Source of the DNA: Bacteroidota bacterium
GTDB lineage: Bacteria; Bacteroidota; Ignavibacteria; Ignavibacteriales; Ignavibacteriaceae
Assembly (NCBI GenBank): GCA_023475265.1
Contig: JAMCWE010000228.1
Span: 1 to 37,218 of the forward strand
Length of the DNA stretch: 37,218 nt
Direction: 5' to 3'
Below the pieces are notes generated by a model. It was given only the letters and a program-made list of their open reading frames with translations, was not told the origin of the DNA and did no database searches. The first letter of the stretch is position 1, and each line of letters begins with the position of its first letter. Shown here piece after piece: positions 7,665-17,514 of the stretch. Position numbers and translations under genes: made by a program.

Positions 7665-10424
7665 ATGTATAAAAGAATTTTATACCTAAACATTTTTCTT
7701 GTGTTTCTAATTTCTGTTAGAATGAATTTTGCACAGAGTATTTTCGGAAAGAGTAACAGTGCACAACCCACTTTTTATAATAACTCATTTACTACCAAAG
7801 AAGATTTATCATCCCGAAGGAAATGGGAGTTCATGAGATTAAGAGATCCCTACACAAATGCTATCCCAACCAATATTTCCTTGCTGGAGCGTGAGTTTGC
7901 TAAAACTTTACCGAATGATAAAACAATGAGATTACAAAAAGGAAATAAATTGTTTTCTACAACTGTATGGATCAACAGAGGGCCTTATAATCAAGGCGGA
8001 AGATCAAGAGCACTTGCAGTTGATATAAATAATTCAAATATAATTTTAGCAGGCGGAACAACGGGCGGAATGTGGCGTTCAACTGATAAAGGACTTAACT
8101 GGACGAAAGTAACTCCGGTTGAGGACACGGTACAAACCGTAACATGCGTTGTTCAGGATACAAGAGAAGGAAAAACAAATATCTGGTATTACGGTACCGG
8201 CGAATATTCTTCCAATTTAGAATTGCCCGGTAACGGCGGCGGGTTTACTACATTTCTTGGCGCGGGGATTTATAAATCAACGGACGACGGAGCGACGTGG
8301 ACACGCTTGGAATCAACAGCTCCTAGCTATTCGCCCACTTTTGTTAATCCTTTCCAGATAATCTGGAATATTGCCGTTGATACTTCCAACAGCCAGCAGG
8401 ATATTGTTTACGCAGCGGTTTATGGAGGGATATATCGATCGACAGACGGCGGCACAGCCTGGGGTTCAGTCCTTGGAGATAAAAATAATACTTCCATTTA
8501 TACTAATGTTGCTGTAACAAGCAAAGGGGATGTTTTTGCCGCTTTAAGCAACGGTACAACGCAAGGTATATGGCATTCTACAGACGGCGTTAATTGGACG
8601 GATATTACACCTCAAACTTTTCCTTCGGTTTATGGAAGAATTGTAATTGCAAACGCTCCGACAAATTCGAATCTCCTTTATATTCTTGCAAACACGCCGG
8701 GCAGCGGAAAACCAGGCGCGCCAGATAATGGTACAGATGATTATCATAGTCTTTGGAAGTATGATGCTTCATCAAATCAATGGACGGACTTAACGGACAA
8801 TTTGCCAGACTGGTCAGGCAACGTTGGAGGTTACTCTTCACAAGACGGCTATGACATGGTGATTAAAGTCAGTCCTGGCGATTCCAATTTTATAATTATC
8901 GGCGGAACAAATTTATATAGAACTACTGATGGCTTTGCAGCTAAAATAGATTCTACAAATTGGATCGGCGGTTATTCACCGGTAAATGATATTTCAAGCT
9001 ACCCCAATCAACATCCGGATGAACATGATCTTTATTTCTTACCTTCAGACTCGAAGGTTGTCTATTCTGCCAACGATGGTGGAATTAGTTACACTAACGA
9101 TGCAACCGCAAGCCAGGTAAACTGGACAAGCATGAATAATGGATTTTCTACAACTCAATTTTATTCTGTTGCCCTTGACCATGCAACTCAAAACTCTCCT
9201 TTAATTGTAGGCGGTATGCAAGATAACGGAAATATGATGGACACTACCTGGAATGCAAATTCAAACTGGTATGTTCTTCCATACGGCGGAGACGGATGTA
9301 TTTCGGCTGTTGCAAACGGCGCGCAGTATATATACTTCTCAACTCAAAACGGAAACATTATGGAGGGAAGATTAGCTGATCAACAAGGCGCTCTTATTAA
9401 ACCTACCGGCGCAAGCGGATTTATGTTTGTTACTCCTTATGTGCTCGATCCTTCCGATAGTAAAATTATGTTTATTGCCGCCGGTAATCATATATGGAGA
9501 AATTCAGACTTACTAAGCATTCCAATCAGTACAGACTCTGCCACTTCAATTAATTGGACAGATCTTACAAACATAGATACCAGTGCTGGTATAAGCGCAT
9601 TAGACGTATCGCAGCAGCCATCGCATATTTTATTTTACGGAACAAATAACGGAAGGCTTTTTAAAGTAACTAATGCAGATCAAGGCAATCCTTCTTCGAC
9701 AGATATTACTGGAAATAATTTTCCGCAAGGTTTTATCAGCAGAATATCGGTCGATCCTCAAAATGCAAACAATGTTATGGCTGCGTTTTCTAATTATAAC
9801 ATATTAAGCATTTTCTATACCAGCGACGGCGGAACAAGCTGGAGCGCTGTTTCCGGTAATCTTGAGCAAAACCCGGACGGCAGCGGCAACGGTCCTTCTG
9901 TTCGTTCCGTAAGAATTCTAAACGTTGGCGGAAGTAAAATTTATTTTGCTGGAACAAGCACCGGACTGTACTCCGCCGCAAGCTTAAATGGAACAGCAAC
10001 CAACTGGATACTGCAAGGCGCAGATAATATCGGAATGGTTGACGCCGAAACAATAGACACAAGAGATTTAGACGGAACAGTTGTTGTTGGTACTTTTGGA
10101 AACGGCGTGTATAGTTCAAAAATTTCGGTAACGGGAATAGATGAAGAAAAAAATATTCCGCTTGCGTATTCGCTTTCCCAGAATTACCCGAATCCGTTTA
10201 ATCCGGGTACAATAATAAATTATCAATTATCAGCAAGCGGTAATGTGACCTTAAAAATATATAATGTTTTAGGAAACGAAGTGAAAACTTTAGTAGATGG
10301 TTTTCAACCACAAGGAAAATATTCTGTAAACTTCAACGCTTCGTATCTTGCGAGCGGTGTTTATTTCTACAAAATAATAACGGGAAATTTTGTTTCTGTA
10401 AAAAAAATGTTGTTACTAAAATAG
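7665..10424 (+). CDS. Sortilin/BNR-type beta-propeller protein with T9SS sorting domain
   Basis: This 919-residue protein has a signal peptide ending NFAQ (about residue 24). Repeated Asp-box motifs of the form S-x-D-x-G-x-x-W follow (STDKGLNW, STDDGATW, STDGGTAW, STDGVNW, TSDGGTSW), as in VPS10/sortilin and BNR propellers. The end is a type A T9SS domain (YPNPFNPGTIINYQL, LKIYNVLGNEV, SGVYFYKI, KKMLLLK). It is therefore a large exported propeller, probably a surface adhesin or glycan/protein-binding protein; no catalytic motif was seen. The start has a strong GAAAGGAT site. It ends in TAG exactly after the sorting-domain tail, which shows TAG works as a stop here. It is last in the plus-strand block before a bidirectional hairpin. 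Confidence 0.92.
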   Translation: MYKRILYLNIFLVFLISVRMNFAQSIFGKSNSAQPTFYNNSFTTKEDLSSRRKWEFMRLRDPYTNAIPTNISLLEREFAKTLPNDKTMRLQKGNKLFSTTVWINRGPYNQGGRSRALAVDINNSNIILAGGTTGGMWRSTDKGLNWTKVTPVEDTVQTVTCVVQDTREGKTNIWYYGTGEYSSNLELPGNGGGFTTFLGAGIYKSTDDGATWTRLESTAPSYSPTFVNPFQIIWNIAVDTSNSQQDIVYAAVYGGIYRSTDGGTAWGSVLGDKNNTSIYTNVAVTSKGDVFAALSNGTTQGIWHSTDGVNWTDITPQTFPSVYGRIVIANAPTNSNLLYILANTPGSGKPGAPDNGTDDYHSLWKYDASSNQWTDLTDNLPDWSGNVGGYSSQDGYDMVIKVSPGDSNFIIIGGTNLYRTTDGFAAKIDSTNWIGGYSPVNDISSYPNQHPDEHDLYFLPSDSKVVYSANDGGISYTNDATASQVNWTSMNNGFSTTQFYSVALDHATQNSPLIVGGMQDNGNMMDTTWNANSNWYVLPYGGDGCISAVANGAQYIYFSTQNGNIMEGRLADQQGALIKPTGASGFMFVTPYVLDPSDSKIMFIAAGNHIWRNSDLLSIPISTDSATSINWTDLTNIDTSAGISALDVSQQPSHILFYGTNNGRLFKVTNADQGNPSSTDITGNNFPQGFISRISVDPQNANNVMAAFSNYNILSIFYTSDGGTSWSAVSGNLEQNPDGSGNGPSVRSVRILNVGGSKIYFAGTSTGLYSAASLNGTATNWILQGADNIGMVDAETIDTRDLDGTVVVGTFGNGVYSSKISVTGIDEEKNIPLAYSLSQNYPNPFNPGTIINYQLSASGNVTLKIYNVLGNEVKTLVDGFQPQGKYSVNFNASYLASGVYFYKIITGNFVSVKKMLLLK

Positions 10425-10442
10425 CCCGTTTATGAACTTGAC

Positions 10443-10482
10443 CTTGAACTTACTCCTATTTATTTGTTGGAGTAAGTTCGGG
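10443..10482. terminator. Hairpin between convergent genes
   Basis: GAACTTACTCC (10446-10456) and GGAGTAAGTTC (10469-10479) form a perfect 11-bp stem with a 12-nt loop, extended by C-G and wobble pairs at the base. It sits in the 97-bp gap between the propeller gene and the convergent exonuclease gene. The U tract is weak on both sides, so it may stop transcription from both directions imperfectly. Confidence 0.7.
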
Positions 10483-10521
10483 TGTATTATAATATACTTG
10501 AGCTCTAAGATCTAACGTTTG

Positions 10522-11295
10522 TCAAACCGCTTTTTCAATTCCTATCGGACAATGATCCGAGCCCATGACATCGCTTAAAATAAAAGCGTCTTTAATATCA
10601 TCTTTGGCATTTTCGGATACATAAAAATAATCAATGCGCCAGCCGACATTTCTTTCTCTTGCTCTCGTAACCATATCCCACCACGTATAATTATTCGGCT
10701 CTTGATTGAACATCCGAAATGTATCAACATAACCGTTGCTGATAAACTTGTCTATCCAAGCTCTCTCTTCCGGTAAAAAACCGGAGATAGTTGAATTTTC
10801 TTTTGGGCGGGCAATATCAATTTCTTTATGAGCAGTATTTACGTCACCGCAGATAATTAATTTCTTCCCTTTCTTCTTCAGCTTATTGGCATAATCAAGG
10901 AAAGCATCATAGAATTCCATTTTGAATTGCAGTCTTTCAGCACTTGCTTTACCATTCGGATAATAAATATTAAACAAAACAAAGTTCGTGTATTCCGCAA
11001 TTAAAATCCTTCCTTCACCGTCAAATTTTTTATCGCCAAAACCCTTTTTAATGCTGATTGGTTTTTCTTTTGTATAAATCGCAACGCCGCTGTATCCTTT
11101 TCTTTCACCAGAGCAGAAATAAGAAGTATAGCTGTCAATATTTTTCAACTCATCAGGTAATTGTTCTTCATGCGCTTTAGTTTCCTGAAGACAAAGAATA
11201 TCAGGATTAGTTTTAGCGAACCATTCAAGAAAACCTTTTTTATGAACAGCTCTAATTCCATTAACATTCCAGGAAAGTATTTTTATTGTTTTCAT
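10522..11295 (-). CDS. xth: Exodeoxyribonuclease III (AP endonuclease)
   Basis: This 257-residue enzyme of the EEP superfamily cuts DNA at abasic sites and removes 3' blocks in base excision repair. The usual motifs are in order: [10 protein letters not shown] (start), [12 protein letters not shown] with the metal-binding Glu, [32 protein letters not shown] and the catalytic GSDHCPIG near the end. Length is normal for the ExoA/XthA type. It stands alone between a convergent hairpin and a 173-bp gap. Confidence 0.95.
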   Translation of the reverse strand: MKTIKILSWNVNGIRAVHKKGFLEWFAKTNPDILCLQETKAHEEQLPDELKNIDSYTSYFCSGERKGYSGVAIYTKEKPISIKKGFGDKKFDGEGRILIAEYTNFVLFNIYYPNGKASAERLQFKMEFYDAFLDYANKLKKKGKKLIICGDVNTAHKEIDIARPKENSTISGFLPEERAWIDKFISNGYVDTFRMFNQEPNNYTWWDMVTRARERNVGWRIDYFYVSENAKDDIKDAFILSDVMGSDHCPIGIEKAV

Positions 11296-11468
11296 ATTTC
11301 ATATAGAGAGATTATTAATAAGTATAAAAATAGAAAAGAGTTTACTAAAATATAAGCTTAGGAAAAGTAAAGTTTGTGAGACAGTTCATAAATCAATTAA
11401 GAATAGGATTAATTTTATAATCGGTAAATTATTTCACTGAGAAAAGCAACTGCTAATTCAATAAATTT

Positions 11469-12242
11469 CTAGTTATATAAATCCTTTTCCCCTATCACCA
11501 GCATCTCAAAATCCTCTGTAGTTAATTTATCACTTCTGCTGAATGCACCAAGCTTTGCTCCGAAAATATCTACTTTTTTAAAATCTAATGTCTTTAACAT
11601 CCATGTAATTTCGGAGGGCACATAATATCTTTCGCTGCAGCATAGTTCTTTCTTATTGCCATGATCATCTTCAACATACGTAGTACTGTTTTCTCGAAAT
11701 GTCATCAGATCAAATAATATATTTTTTGATTCAGCATTTCCTTCTTTAGATTCAGAATCTAGGAATTCTTTAACTGAATGAAATAGCGGAAACAAACCGT
11801 TCAATGTTGTAAAAATTATTTTCCCTTTTGGTCTTAAAGCATTGGCTGCGCTTTGGAGAATTCTAAAATTCATCTCGTCGGTTTCCATCAATGGGAATGC
11901 ACCTTCGCACAGCATTATAACCAGATCAAATTCATGTAGAAAAAGTAAGTTCCTTGCGTCATGCTTCCGAAAATCTATTTGCAGATTCTGTTCTGAAGCT
12001 TTTTCTCTTGCCCTTTGTAAAAGCGATTCTGACAAGTCAACTCCAACAACCGAATATCCTCTTCTTGTTAATTCAATTGAATGTCTTCCCGTTCCGCATC
12101 CAATATCTAGAATTTTTATTTCTTTGTTGTAAGCGATTTCTTTTTCTATAAAATCACATTCGCCAATTGTTCCTTGCGTAAAGTTTTCCTTGTCATATTT
12201 CTTCCCGTAATTTTCAAACAACTCTTCATACCATTGTTTCAT
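11469..12242 (-). CDS. SAM-dependent methyltransferase (class I)
   Basis: This 257-residue protein has a Rossmann-type methyltransferase fold: motif I LDIGCGTGRHSIEL (about 48-61), the acidic loop VGVDLSESLL, and motif IV-like DLVIMLCEGAFPLM. It has GCGTGR as in UbiE/Tam-like small-molecule methyltransferases; the substrate is unknown. A longer reading frame up to 12326 exists, but the ATG at 12242 is preceded by a strong AAAGGAGG 7 nt upstream, so this start is chosen. No operon partner is evident. Confidence 0.88.
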   Translation of the reverse strand: MKQWYEELFENYGKKYDKENFTQGTIGECDFIEKEIAYNKEIKILDIGCGTGRHSIELTRRGYSVVGVDLSESLLQRAREKASEQNLQIDFRKHDARNLLFLHEFDLVIMLCEGAFPLMETDEMNFRILQSAANALRPKGKIIFTTLNGLFPLFHSVKEFLDSESKEGNAESKNILFDLMTFRENSTTYVEDDHGNKKELCCSERYYVPSEITWMLKTLDFKKVDIFGAKLGAFSRSDKLTTEDFEMLVIGEKDLYN

Positions 12243-12450
12243 AATTCTTCCTCCTTTTACTAAATCTTTTCTCATACGGAATGATAATTTAAACTGTCTT
12301 TCTAAATGGAAATCCGTTATCTGCAATAGAAATCATTTAAATGCTTTATGAAGAATAGTATTCTTAATTTTGAACTTAATATAATATCACTTTGATTTAA
12401 ACGAATTGGTTTTTAACAAAACCAAGAATTAACAATTTCGCTTATAAAAT

Positions 12451-12482
12451 AAAATGCCCCTGCTGAAAAGCAGAGGCATTTT
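12451..12482 (-). terminator. Rho-independent terminator of the OmpA-TSP3 gene
   Basis: On the minus strand AAAATGCC-T-CTGCT pairs with AGCAG-G-GGCATTTT around a TTTC-type loop, with one mismatch, followed by TTTTATTTTAT. It begins 14 bp after the stop codon of the gene at 12497-14029. The A run on the other side would also supply a U tract to plus-strand transcripts. Confidence 0.88.
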
Positions 12483-12496
12483 ACATAAATCAAAAT

Positions 12497-14029
12497 TTAT
12501 TTTACTCTTACAAATTCAATCCTTCTGTTCTTCATTTTGCCTTCAGGAGTATAGTTGGGTGCAATAGGATTATCCGGGCCCATTCCTACTGCAACAATTT
12601 TATCCTGATCGGCTCCATGGTTTACCAGCCAGTTTTTAACTGATTCAGCTCTCTTTTGAGAGAGCTTTTTATTATACGAACGGCTGCCTGTATTATCCGT
12701 GTATCCCCTGATTTCTACATGAATATCCGGATTTGTTTTAAGTGTAGTTAATGCATTCTGCAAAGTTTGTTCGGATTCGGAAGTAAGAACAGCAGAATTA
12801 ACAGCAAAATTTACTCCTTCAAGCACAATAGGTGCTTCAAGTTTTACAACATCATCTTCCGGATTTAACGCATCGGTTCCTCTTGCTACTTCTTTACCAT
12901 CATTAACACTGCCCCCGTCGGTATCAAGCTTTAACGGATCTGTATGATATTTTGTCATTTCAACACCATCTGTTATAGTATCTCCGTCCGAATCTGCTTT
13001 CAACGGATTTGTAAAATATTTATTTGCCTCTGTACCATCACTCAATCCGTCCCCATCTGTATCTTCTTTATTTGGATCAGTAGTAAATCTATTTACTTCA
13101 TCTCCGTCATATAAACCATCACCGTCAGTATCTGCCTTCAATGGATCAGTATTAGATTTATTTACTTCTTCTCCATCGATTAAAGCATCTCCGTCTGTAT
13201 CAGTCTTCAATGGATCAGTACGATATTTATTTACCTCTTCTCCATCTCTTAAACCATCTCTATCAGTGTCTGCTTTTAACGGATTTGTATTATGTACGTT
13301 TACCCCGTCCCCGTCTTTTATGCCGTCACTATCTGTATCTGGATTTTCAGGATCGGTGCCTATTTTTTTCTCTTGAGTTTTGGTAAGTCCGTCGTAATCA
13401 TTATCTGAATTACCGGCATTACCCACAAATGTAAAACCAAATCCTAAATTGAAGTGCGCGTCATAAGGTTCACCTAATTTATAAAAATTAAGATTATCTG
13501 TTAATGAATATCCTACTCCGCCTGAAATATCCAAAAGTACCCCTTGGACTAAATTAAATTCCGCTCCAATACCTACTGGAATTATGCCCGTCCAACCAAA
13601 CTTTTTAATTGATTTAGGAGAAGCCACAGCGGGTAGTAGCTTATTGTCATAATACATTGCACCTATACCGGCGAATAAATATGGATTCCAATCTGCTAAA
13701 TTAAATGGACTGAGATGTAATCTAAAATCTATTGGAAACATAATGGATTTATAGTACTTATGATTGTAATCAAGTCCGGCATTTTCTCCATATCCCGCTC
13801 CTAAATCCCCTTCAAGAAAGTCGTTGAATTCTAATCTAATAAAAGCTCTTCCTAAGTAAGAAGTTTTTACCCCGTACTCCCAATTGTTAAATTCATTGGC
13901 TGGAAGCAATCCATCAAAATGAAGACCATACTTTAATGAATAATCTTTATACTGTGCTTTTGCTGGTAATGATACTAGGATTAATAATAATCCTGCAATT
14001 AAAGAATTGAATAACGATTTGGAACTCAT
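12497..14029 (-). CDS. OmpA-family outer membrane protein with TSP3 repeats
   Basis: The start at 14029 is chosen because GGAGGAAGGA lies directly before it; a further ATG 12 nt upstream has no such site. The order is signal peptide (about 1-26, ending AKAQ), an eight-strand-like beta-barrel region (about 27-205), seven nearly identical 23-residue calcium-binding thrombospondin-type-3 repeats of the form DTDGDGLxDGxEVNKxxTDPLKx (about 225-385), and a C-terminal OmpA peptidoglycan-binding domain (about 400-510, NFAVNSAVL, RGYTDNTGS, LSQKRAESV). It ties the outer membrane to the wall; the repeats make a stiff calcium-loaded stalk. The repeats are also tandem at DNA level (69 bp), so copy number may vary. 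Confidence 0.93.
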   Translation of the reverse strand: MSSKSLFNSLIAGLLLILVSLPAKAQYKDYSLKYGLHFDGLLPANEFNNWEYGVKTSYLGRAFIRLEFNDFLEGDLGAGYGENAGLDYNHKYYKSIMFPIDFRLHLSPFNLADWNPYLFAGIGAMYYDNKLLPAVASPKSIKKFGWTGIIPVGIGAEFNLVQGVLLDISGGVGYSLTDNLNFYKLGEPYDAHFNLGFGFTFVGNAGNSDNDYDGLTKTQEKKIGTDPENPDTDSDGIKDGDGVNVHNTNPLKADTDRDGLRDGEEVNKYRTDPLKTDTDGDALIDGEEVNKSNTDPLKADTDGDGLYDGDEVNRFTTDPNKEDTDGDGLSDGTEANKYFTNPLKADSDGDTITDGVEMTKYHTDPLKLDTDGGSVNDGKEVARGTDALNPEDDVVKLEAPIVLEGVNFAVNSAVLTSESEQTLQNALTTLKTNPDIHVEIRGYTDNTGSRSYNKKLSQKRAESVKNWLVNHGADQDKIVAVGMGPDNPIAPNYTPEGKMKNRRIEFVRVK

Positions 14030-14567
14030 TCCTTCCTCCATTTGTTTATTGTATGTAGTTTTTTTTTCGTAACCTTAAATGAATTACTCTATAATATTTT
14101 ACACTTTAAATGGAATTTATTTTTTGCAGAATGGATAGGGCAATTCACTTATATAAATAAAACCAATTCAATAATGAGCAATATCTAAAACGTACTTGAA
14201 ATTCGTTTTCAAATACGATTTATATCTTTACGATGTAGTTTTTATAGAAATAAGTTTAATTAAATATACTTATTTAAACTGCTGGAATCAATTCGAATTT
14301 TTTTTAGGGGGCACTTTCTTCGATTCCCTTTTACAACCAAGACCATTGATGAAATGACTAGTACGAATAGTACATATATTGATTTTTTCAATGACTTCTC
14401 TCCCAGTTAAAAAAATAGTTAGCACAATACTCGACTAATTCTTTTAGAATAACAATAAATATTGTAAAATATAGTAAGGTCAGTCTTTTGAAAGTAATAG
14501 TAATTTGTTCAGTCGCCTTGTCAAAAGGAACCCTTTGAAGTGCCTCTTAATAATCAAAAAGCAAATT
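14030..14567. other. Gene-free spacer upstream of the OmpA-TSP3 gene
   Basis: This stretch of 538 bp is very AT-rich and has no convincing reading frame or RNA gene on either strand. It must hold the promoter of the OmpA-TSP3 gene (minus strand), but no clear promoter box could be assigned. A direct AGTAC-GAAT-AGTAC repeat near 14359-14372 is the only structure noticed. Confidence 0.5.
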
Positions 14568-15311
14568 TTATATTTTCATATAGCCTGTCTCTAAAGCTAT
14601 CTCCCAATCCGGACGACTATTTCTTCCAGCTTGTAAAGCTGCTTTCTTATGATCATACGGAACTGCTATATTTTCAACGAACCAGTTATTATCCTCATAC
14701 TCTAAAATTGAATATCGGGCATTTGGTGAACCCAGTTCCATAACATGAAGTTCAATATAATCATCTTGATAAGCTTGTAAACCCACACTTCCCGGGTTCA
14801 CAATTATTTTATTATCTGATGGATGAACTATGCGCGGGACATGTGAATGACCGCAAAGCAAAACTTGAAAAGTTGTATCCATAAGTCTTGACTTTATTTC
14901 TTCTCGCGATGAAAACCTCAATCTTCCGTTTTCAACTGTTTCCAAAAGATATACTGTGTCTTTTTGTGGAGTGCCGTGAATTGCTAATATATCATGATCC
15001 AGAACTTTTCGTGAAGGCAAAGAATGTAACCAATCTATATCTTTTTTATCCAGATATTGAAATGCATATTTATCTGATAATCCTTGATCATCTGGCGACT
15101 GTTGAATCAACTGCCTGTCATGATTTCCCCTTATTTGAATCCACTCCTGCTGCATTAGAAATTCTATTGTTTCTTTCGGCCAAAGCGGTCCAGAAATATG
15201 ATCTCCAAGATTAACAATAACATCAACATTTCTTCTTCTTATATCTGCAACAACTGCTTCTAGAGCAAGAATGTTTCCATGAATATCCGAAATTATAGCT
15301 AATCTTTTCAT
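14568..15311 (-). CDS. Metallophosphoesterase (YfcE/Metallophos_2 family)
   Basis: This 247-residue calcineurin-like phosphoesterase has all metal-binding blocks in order: SDIHGN (D9, H11), NLGDHISG, RGNHD, AIHGTP, CGHSHVPR and NPGSVG. Such enzymes hydrolyse phosphodiesters or nucleotide phosphates in the cytoplasm with two divalent metals; the real substrate is unknown. There is no signal peptide. The gene stands alone, with a toxin-antitoxin relic just upstream of its start. Confidence 0.92.
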   Translation of the reverse strand: MKRLAIISDIHGNILALEAVVADIRRRNVDVIVNLGDHISGPLWPKETIEFLMQQEWIQIRGNHDRQLIQQSPDDQGLSDKYAFQYLDKKDIDWLHSLPSRKVLDHDILAIHGTPQKDTVYLLETVENGRLRFSSREEIKSRLMDTTFQVLLCGHSHVPRIVHPSDNKIIVNPGSVGLQAYQDDYIELHVMELGSPNARYSILEYEDNNWFVENIAVPYDHKKAALQAGRNSRPDWEIALETGYMKI

Positions 15312-15335
15312 TTCTGCCTTTCCATTAAATTGAAG

Positions 15336-15488
15336 TTAACAACGTGTTTTCTTAGCTTTTGCCCAATCGACATAATCGGTAGAGTCAGCTTTAGACCAAA
15401 ACTTCCTTTCTTCATCTGTAATAATCAAAGGACTATTGAAAAATACTTCTTCACACTCAATTTTAGAAACTTTATGTTCCAGCCAACC
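15336..15488 (-). pseudogene. Fused relic of a BrnT-type toxin and CopG-type antitoxin
   Basis: Fifty codons on the minus strand read first like the N-terminal part of a BrnT (DUF497) toxin (WLEHKVSKIECEEVFFN then SPLIIT). They continue without a break as the N-terminal part of its CopG/BrnA-type antitoxin (DEERKFWSKADSTDYVDWAKAKK). Both matches are recognised from memory of the families. The toxin's first residues and catalytic half, and the antitoxin's DNA-binding half, are gone. A deletion between the two DEE-like stretches would produce this. It ends at TAA 15336-15338, 25 bp before the metallophosphoesterase start. Confidence 0.6.
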
Positions 15489-15611
15489 TGTCGCGGCGTA
15501 GTCCCTAGGACGAAGCCGGAATAATTATTTACAATTTTATTTAATAGAACAATGCTACTGATGTTTGTTTGTCCAGCCCCACTAGCACAAAATCCAAAGT
15601 TGTGTGCAGTC

Positions 15612-17459
15612 TTACTTTATTTCTAAAATCATAGCCGTTTTTGCAGGAATTTCAAGAATGTTTTTTATTTCCATTACTTTATCCGAAATAATATCTTTCG
15701 CTTTAAATGTATTTGGTATCATTTCATTGTATCTATTCATGTCAAGGCTTACTTTATCTGCATTTTTATTCAAAACTATCATAACTTTTTCTTTATCATT
15801 GTATCTGAAATATATGTAAACATCATTATTCTGCGGAGCGTAATGTTTGAATTTCCCATTGTGTATTACGGTCTTATTTTTTCTCCAATTGAGTAGTTTG
15901 GAAAAATAAAGTTGTGCTTCTTTTTCCTGAGCTGTGAGTCCTATACCAGTAAATGCATTTTTGGAATCGTTGACCCAACCTCCATAGAAATCTCCACGCC
16001 TTTGTCCATCATTTCCAGATTTTTCATTGGTCATTAATACTTCTGTTCCGTAATAAAACTGCGGTATTCCTCTCATCGTCATATACAAGGCAATGCCCAG
16101 TTTCCAGTTGTCAAAATTCTTATTCAATCTTGAGTAAAATCTGTCTGTGTCATGATTATCAGGGAAAATAAGTAGGTTATTGGGATGTGGAAAATGATAA
16201 TCCTGTGCAATGCTTTGGTAGGTGTCCCGCCACGAAGAATACCAAGGATTGGAATAGGAAAAACTTTTGACGACATTTTCATTTAAAGCAAAATCCATTA
16301 AAGTGGGTAAATAACATTTATATCCATCTCTATTGACTTTATCAATTTGCCAATAGCTTACCATATCGGCCTGCGTTGTCATTTCTTCTCCGACAATGTT
16401 AAAATTGGGATATTCATCCAGAATAGCTTTTGTCCATTTCGTTAAAAAATCCTTATCTGAGTAAGAAAAAGTATCTTCTCTTAATCCGGAAATTCCGGCA
16501 TATTCTACCCACCAGATTGTATTTTGTATAAGAAATTTTGCCATTAATGGATTTTTTTGATTCAAATCGGGCATATGCCTATCAAACCAGCCATCTACAT
16601 ATTCTTTCTTATCTATTTTTGTTGCGTAGGGATCGAACAAAGTTGACTTTTGAAAATTGCAGCGAATTTTAGTGTCAGGAAAATGAATCCAATCTTTAGA
16701 AAGTAAATCTTTGATAAAATAATTTTCATCACCACAATGATTTAAAACAACATCCCAAATTACGCCTATACCTCTTTTTTTGGCCTCTTGCACCAAAGTT
16801 TTGAACTGTTCGTTTGTGCCAAAACGGGGATCTATTTTATAAAAATCAGTTGCCGCATAGCCATGGTACGAGTATTCGGGCTGATTATTTTCGATGAGGG
16901 GTGTATTCCAGATTTGTGTAAAACCTAATGACTTTATATAGTCTAAATGATTGATAATACCCTGTATGTCTCCGCCATGTCTTTTATCTTCAATTGTCCT
17001 ATCAACTGTTTTTTCATTCATATTCGGAACAATGTCATTATTAGCGTCTCCATTTGAAAATCTATCAGGTATGATTAATAGTATTGCATCTTTAGTAGTA
17101 AAACTACTTCGGTTGGCACTGTTTTTTTCTCTATCTAACAATGGAAAATCTTTAGAAAGGATAATTTTATTGTTAAATCTAAAGTTGATTTTTACGTTCC
17201 CAGCTTTTGCAGTTGGGTCAATTTTTATAGTAAAGAATAAATAGTTTTTGTTTTCTACTTTTTCCTTTTTGATTAATTCAACACCCGGGTAATTGAAAGA
17301 TGGTTGTAATTCTGAAATATTATTGCCATAAATGAGCAAGGTTACTGTATTCCATTTCATCCCTACCCACCAGTTTTGAGGTTCGATCCGAGAAATGGTT
17401 TGCGCAAAGGAAGAGAAGTGAAGTAATAATACTAGTAATAAGTTGATTGTTTTTTTCAT
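15612..17459 (-). CDS. Secreted GH13 cyclomaltodextrinase/neopullulanase-like glycosidase
   Basis: This 615-residue protein has a signal peptide at 1-20 (ending SFAQ). An N-terminal cyclomaltodextrinase Ig-like domain follows (about 21-110, IEPQNWWVGMKWNTVTLLIYG), then the GH13 barrel (about 125-530) and a C-terminal beta domain (about 535-615). Catalytic blocks are present: DVVLNH (236-241), nucleophile D329 in GLREDT, acid/base E358 in IVGEE, and NHD at 435-437. It would cut alpha-1,4-linked glucans or cyclodextrins outside the cytoplasm. No SusC/SusD pair is nearby. The palindrome at 17515-17530, 56 bp upstream of the start, suggests control by a LacI-family repressor answering to maltose-type sugars. 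Confidence 0.93.
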   Translation of the reverse strand: MKKTINLLLVLLLHFSSFAQTISRIEPQNWWVGMKWNTVTLLIYGNNISELQPSFNYPGVELIKKEKVENKNYLFFTIKIDPTAKAGNVKINFRFNNKIILSKDFPLLDREKNSANRSSFTTKDAILLIIPDRFSNGDANNDIVPNMNEKTVDRTIEDKRHGGDIQGIINHLDYIKSLGFTQIWNTPLIENNQPEYSYHGYAATDFYKIDPRFGTNEQFKTLVQEAKKRGIGVIWDVVLNHCGDENYFIKDLLSKDWIHFPDTKIRCNFQKSTLFDPYATKIDKKEYVDGWFDRHMPDLNQKNPLMAKFLIQNTIWWVEYAGISGLREDTFSYSDKDFLTKWTKAILDEYPNFNIVGEEMTTQADMVSYWQIDKVNRDGYKCYLPTLMDFALNENVVKSFSYSNPWYSSWRDTYQSIAQDYHFPHPNNLLIFPDNHDTDRFYSRLNKNFDNWKLGIALYMTMRGIPQFYYGTEVLMTNEKSGNDGQRRGDFYGGWVNDSKNAFTGIGLTAQEKEAQLYFSKLLNWRKNKTVIHNGKFKHYAPQNNDVYIYFRYNDKEKVMIVLNKNADKVSLDMNRYNEMIPNTFKAKDIISDKVMEIKNILEIPAKTAMILEIK

Positions 17460-17514
17460 TTTAAATTGAATTCTTATTTGTTCTTACTATTTTACTGAAT
17501 GATTAAGAGATTGC

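Noticed and set aside
8544..10119. Minus-strand reading frames opposite the beta-propeller gene
   Set aside because: They are shadows: basic and cysteine/arginine-rich translations without motifs, opposite a gene with full-length domain evidence.
11842..12151. Plus-strand reading frames opposite the methyltransferase
   Set aside because: Antisense shadows without start signals; the minus strand has the SAM-binding motif and a strong ribosome-binding site.
12243..12326. Longer N-terminus for the methyltransferase
   Set aside because: AAAGGAGG sits directly before the ATG at 12242, and the extra 28 residues do not resemble methyltransferase sequence.
15330..15524. 64-codon plus-strand reading frame in the gap before the GH13 gene
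   Set aside because: The minus strand here carries the toxin/antitoxin relic with recognisable family motifs; the plus frame has none.
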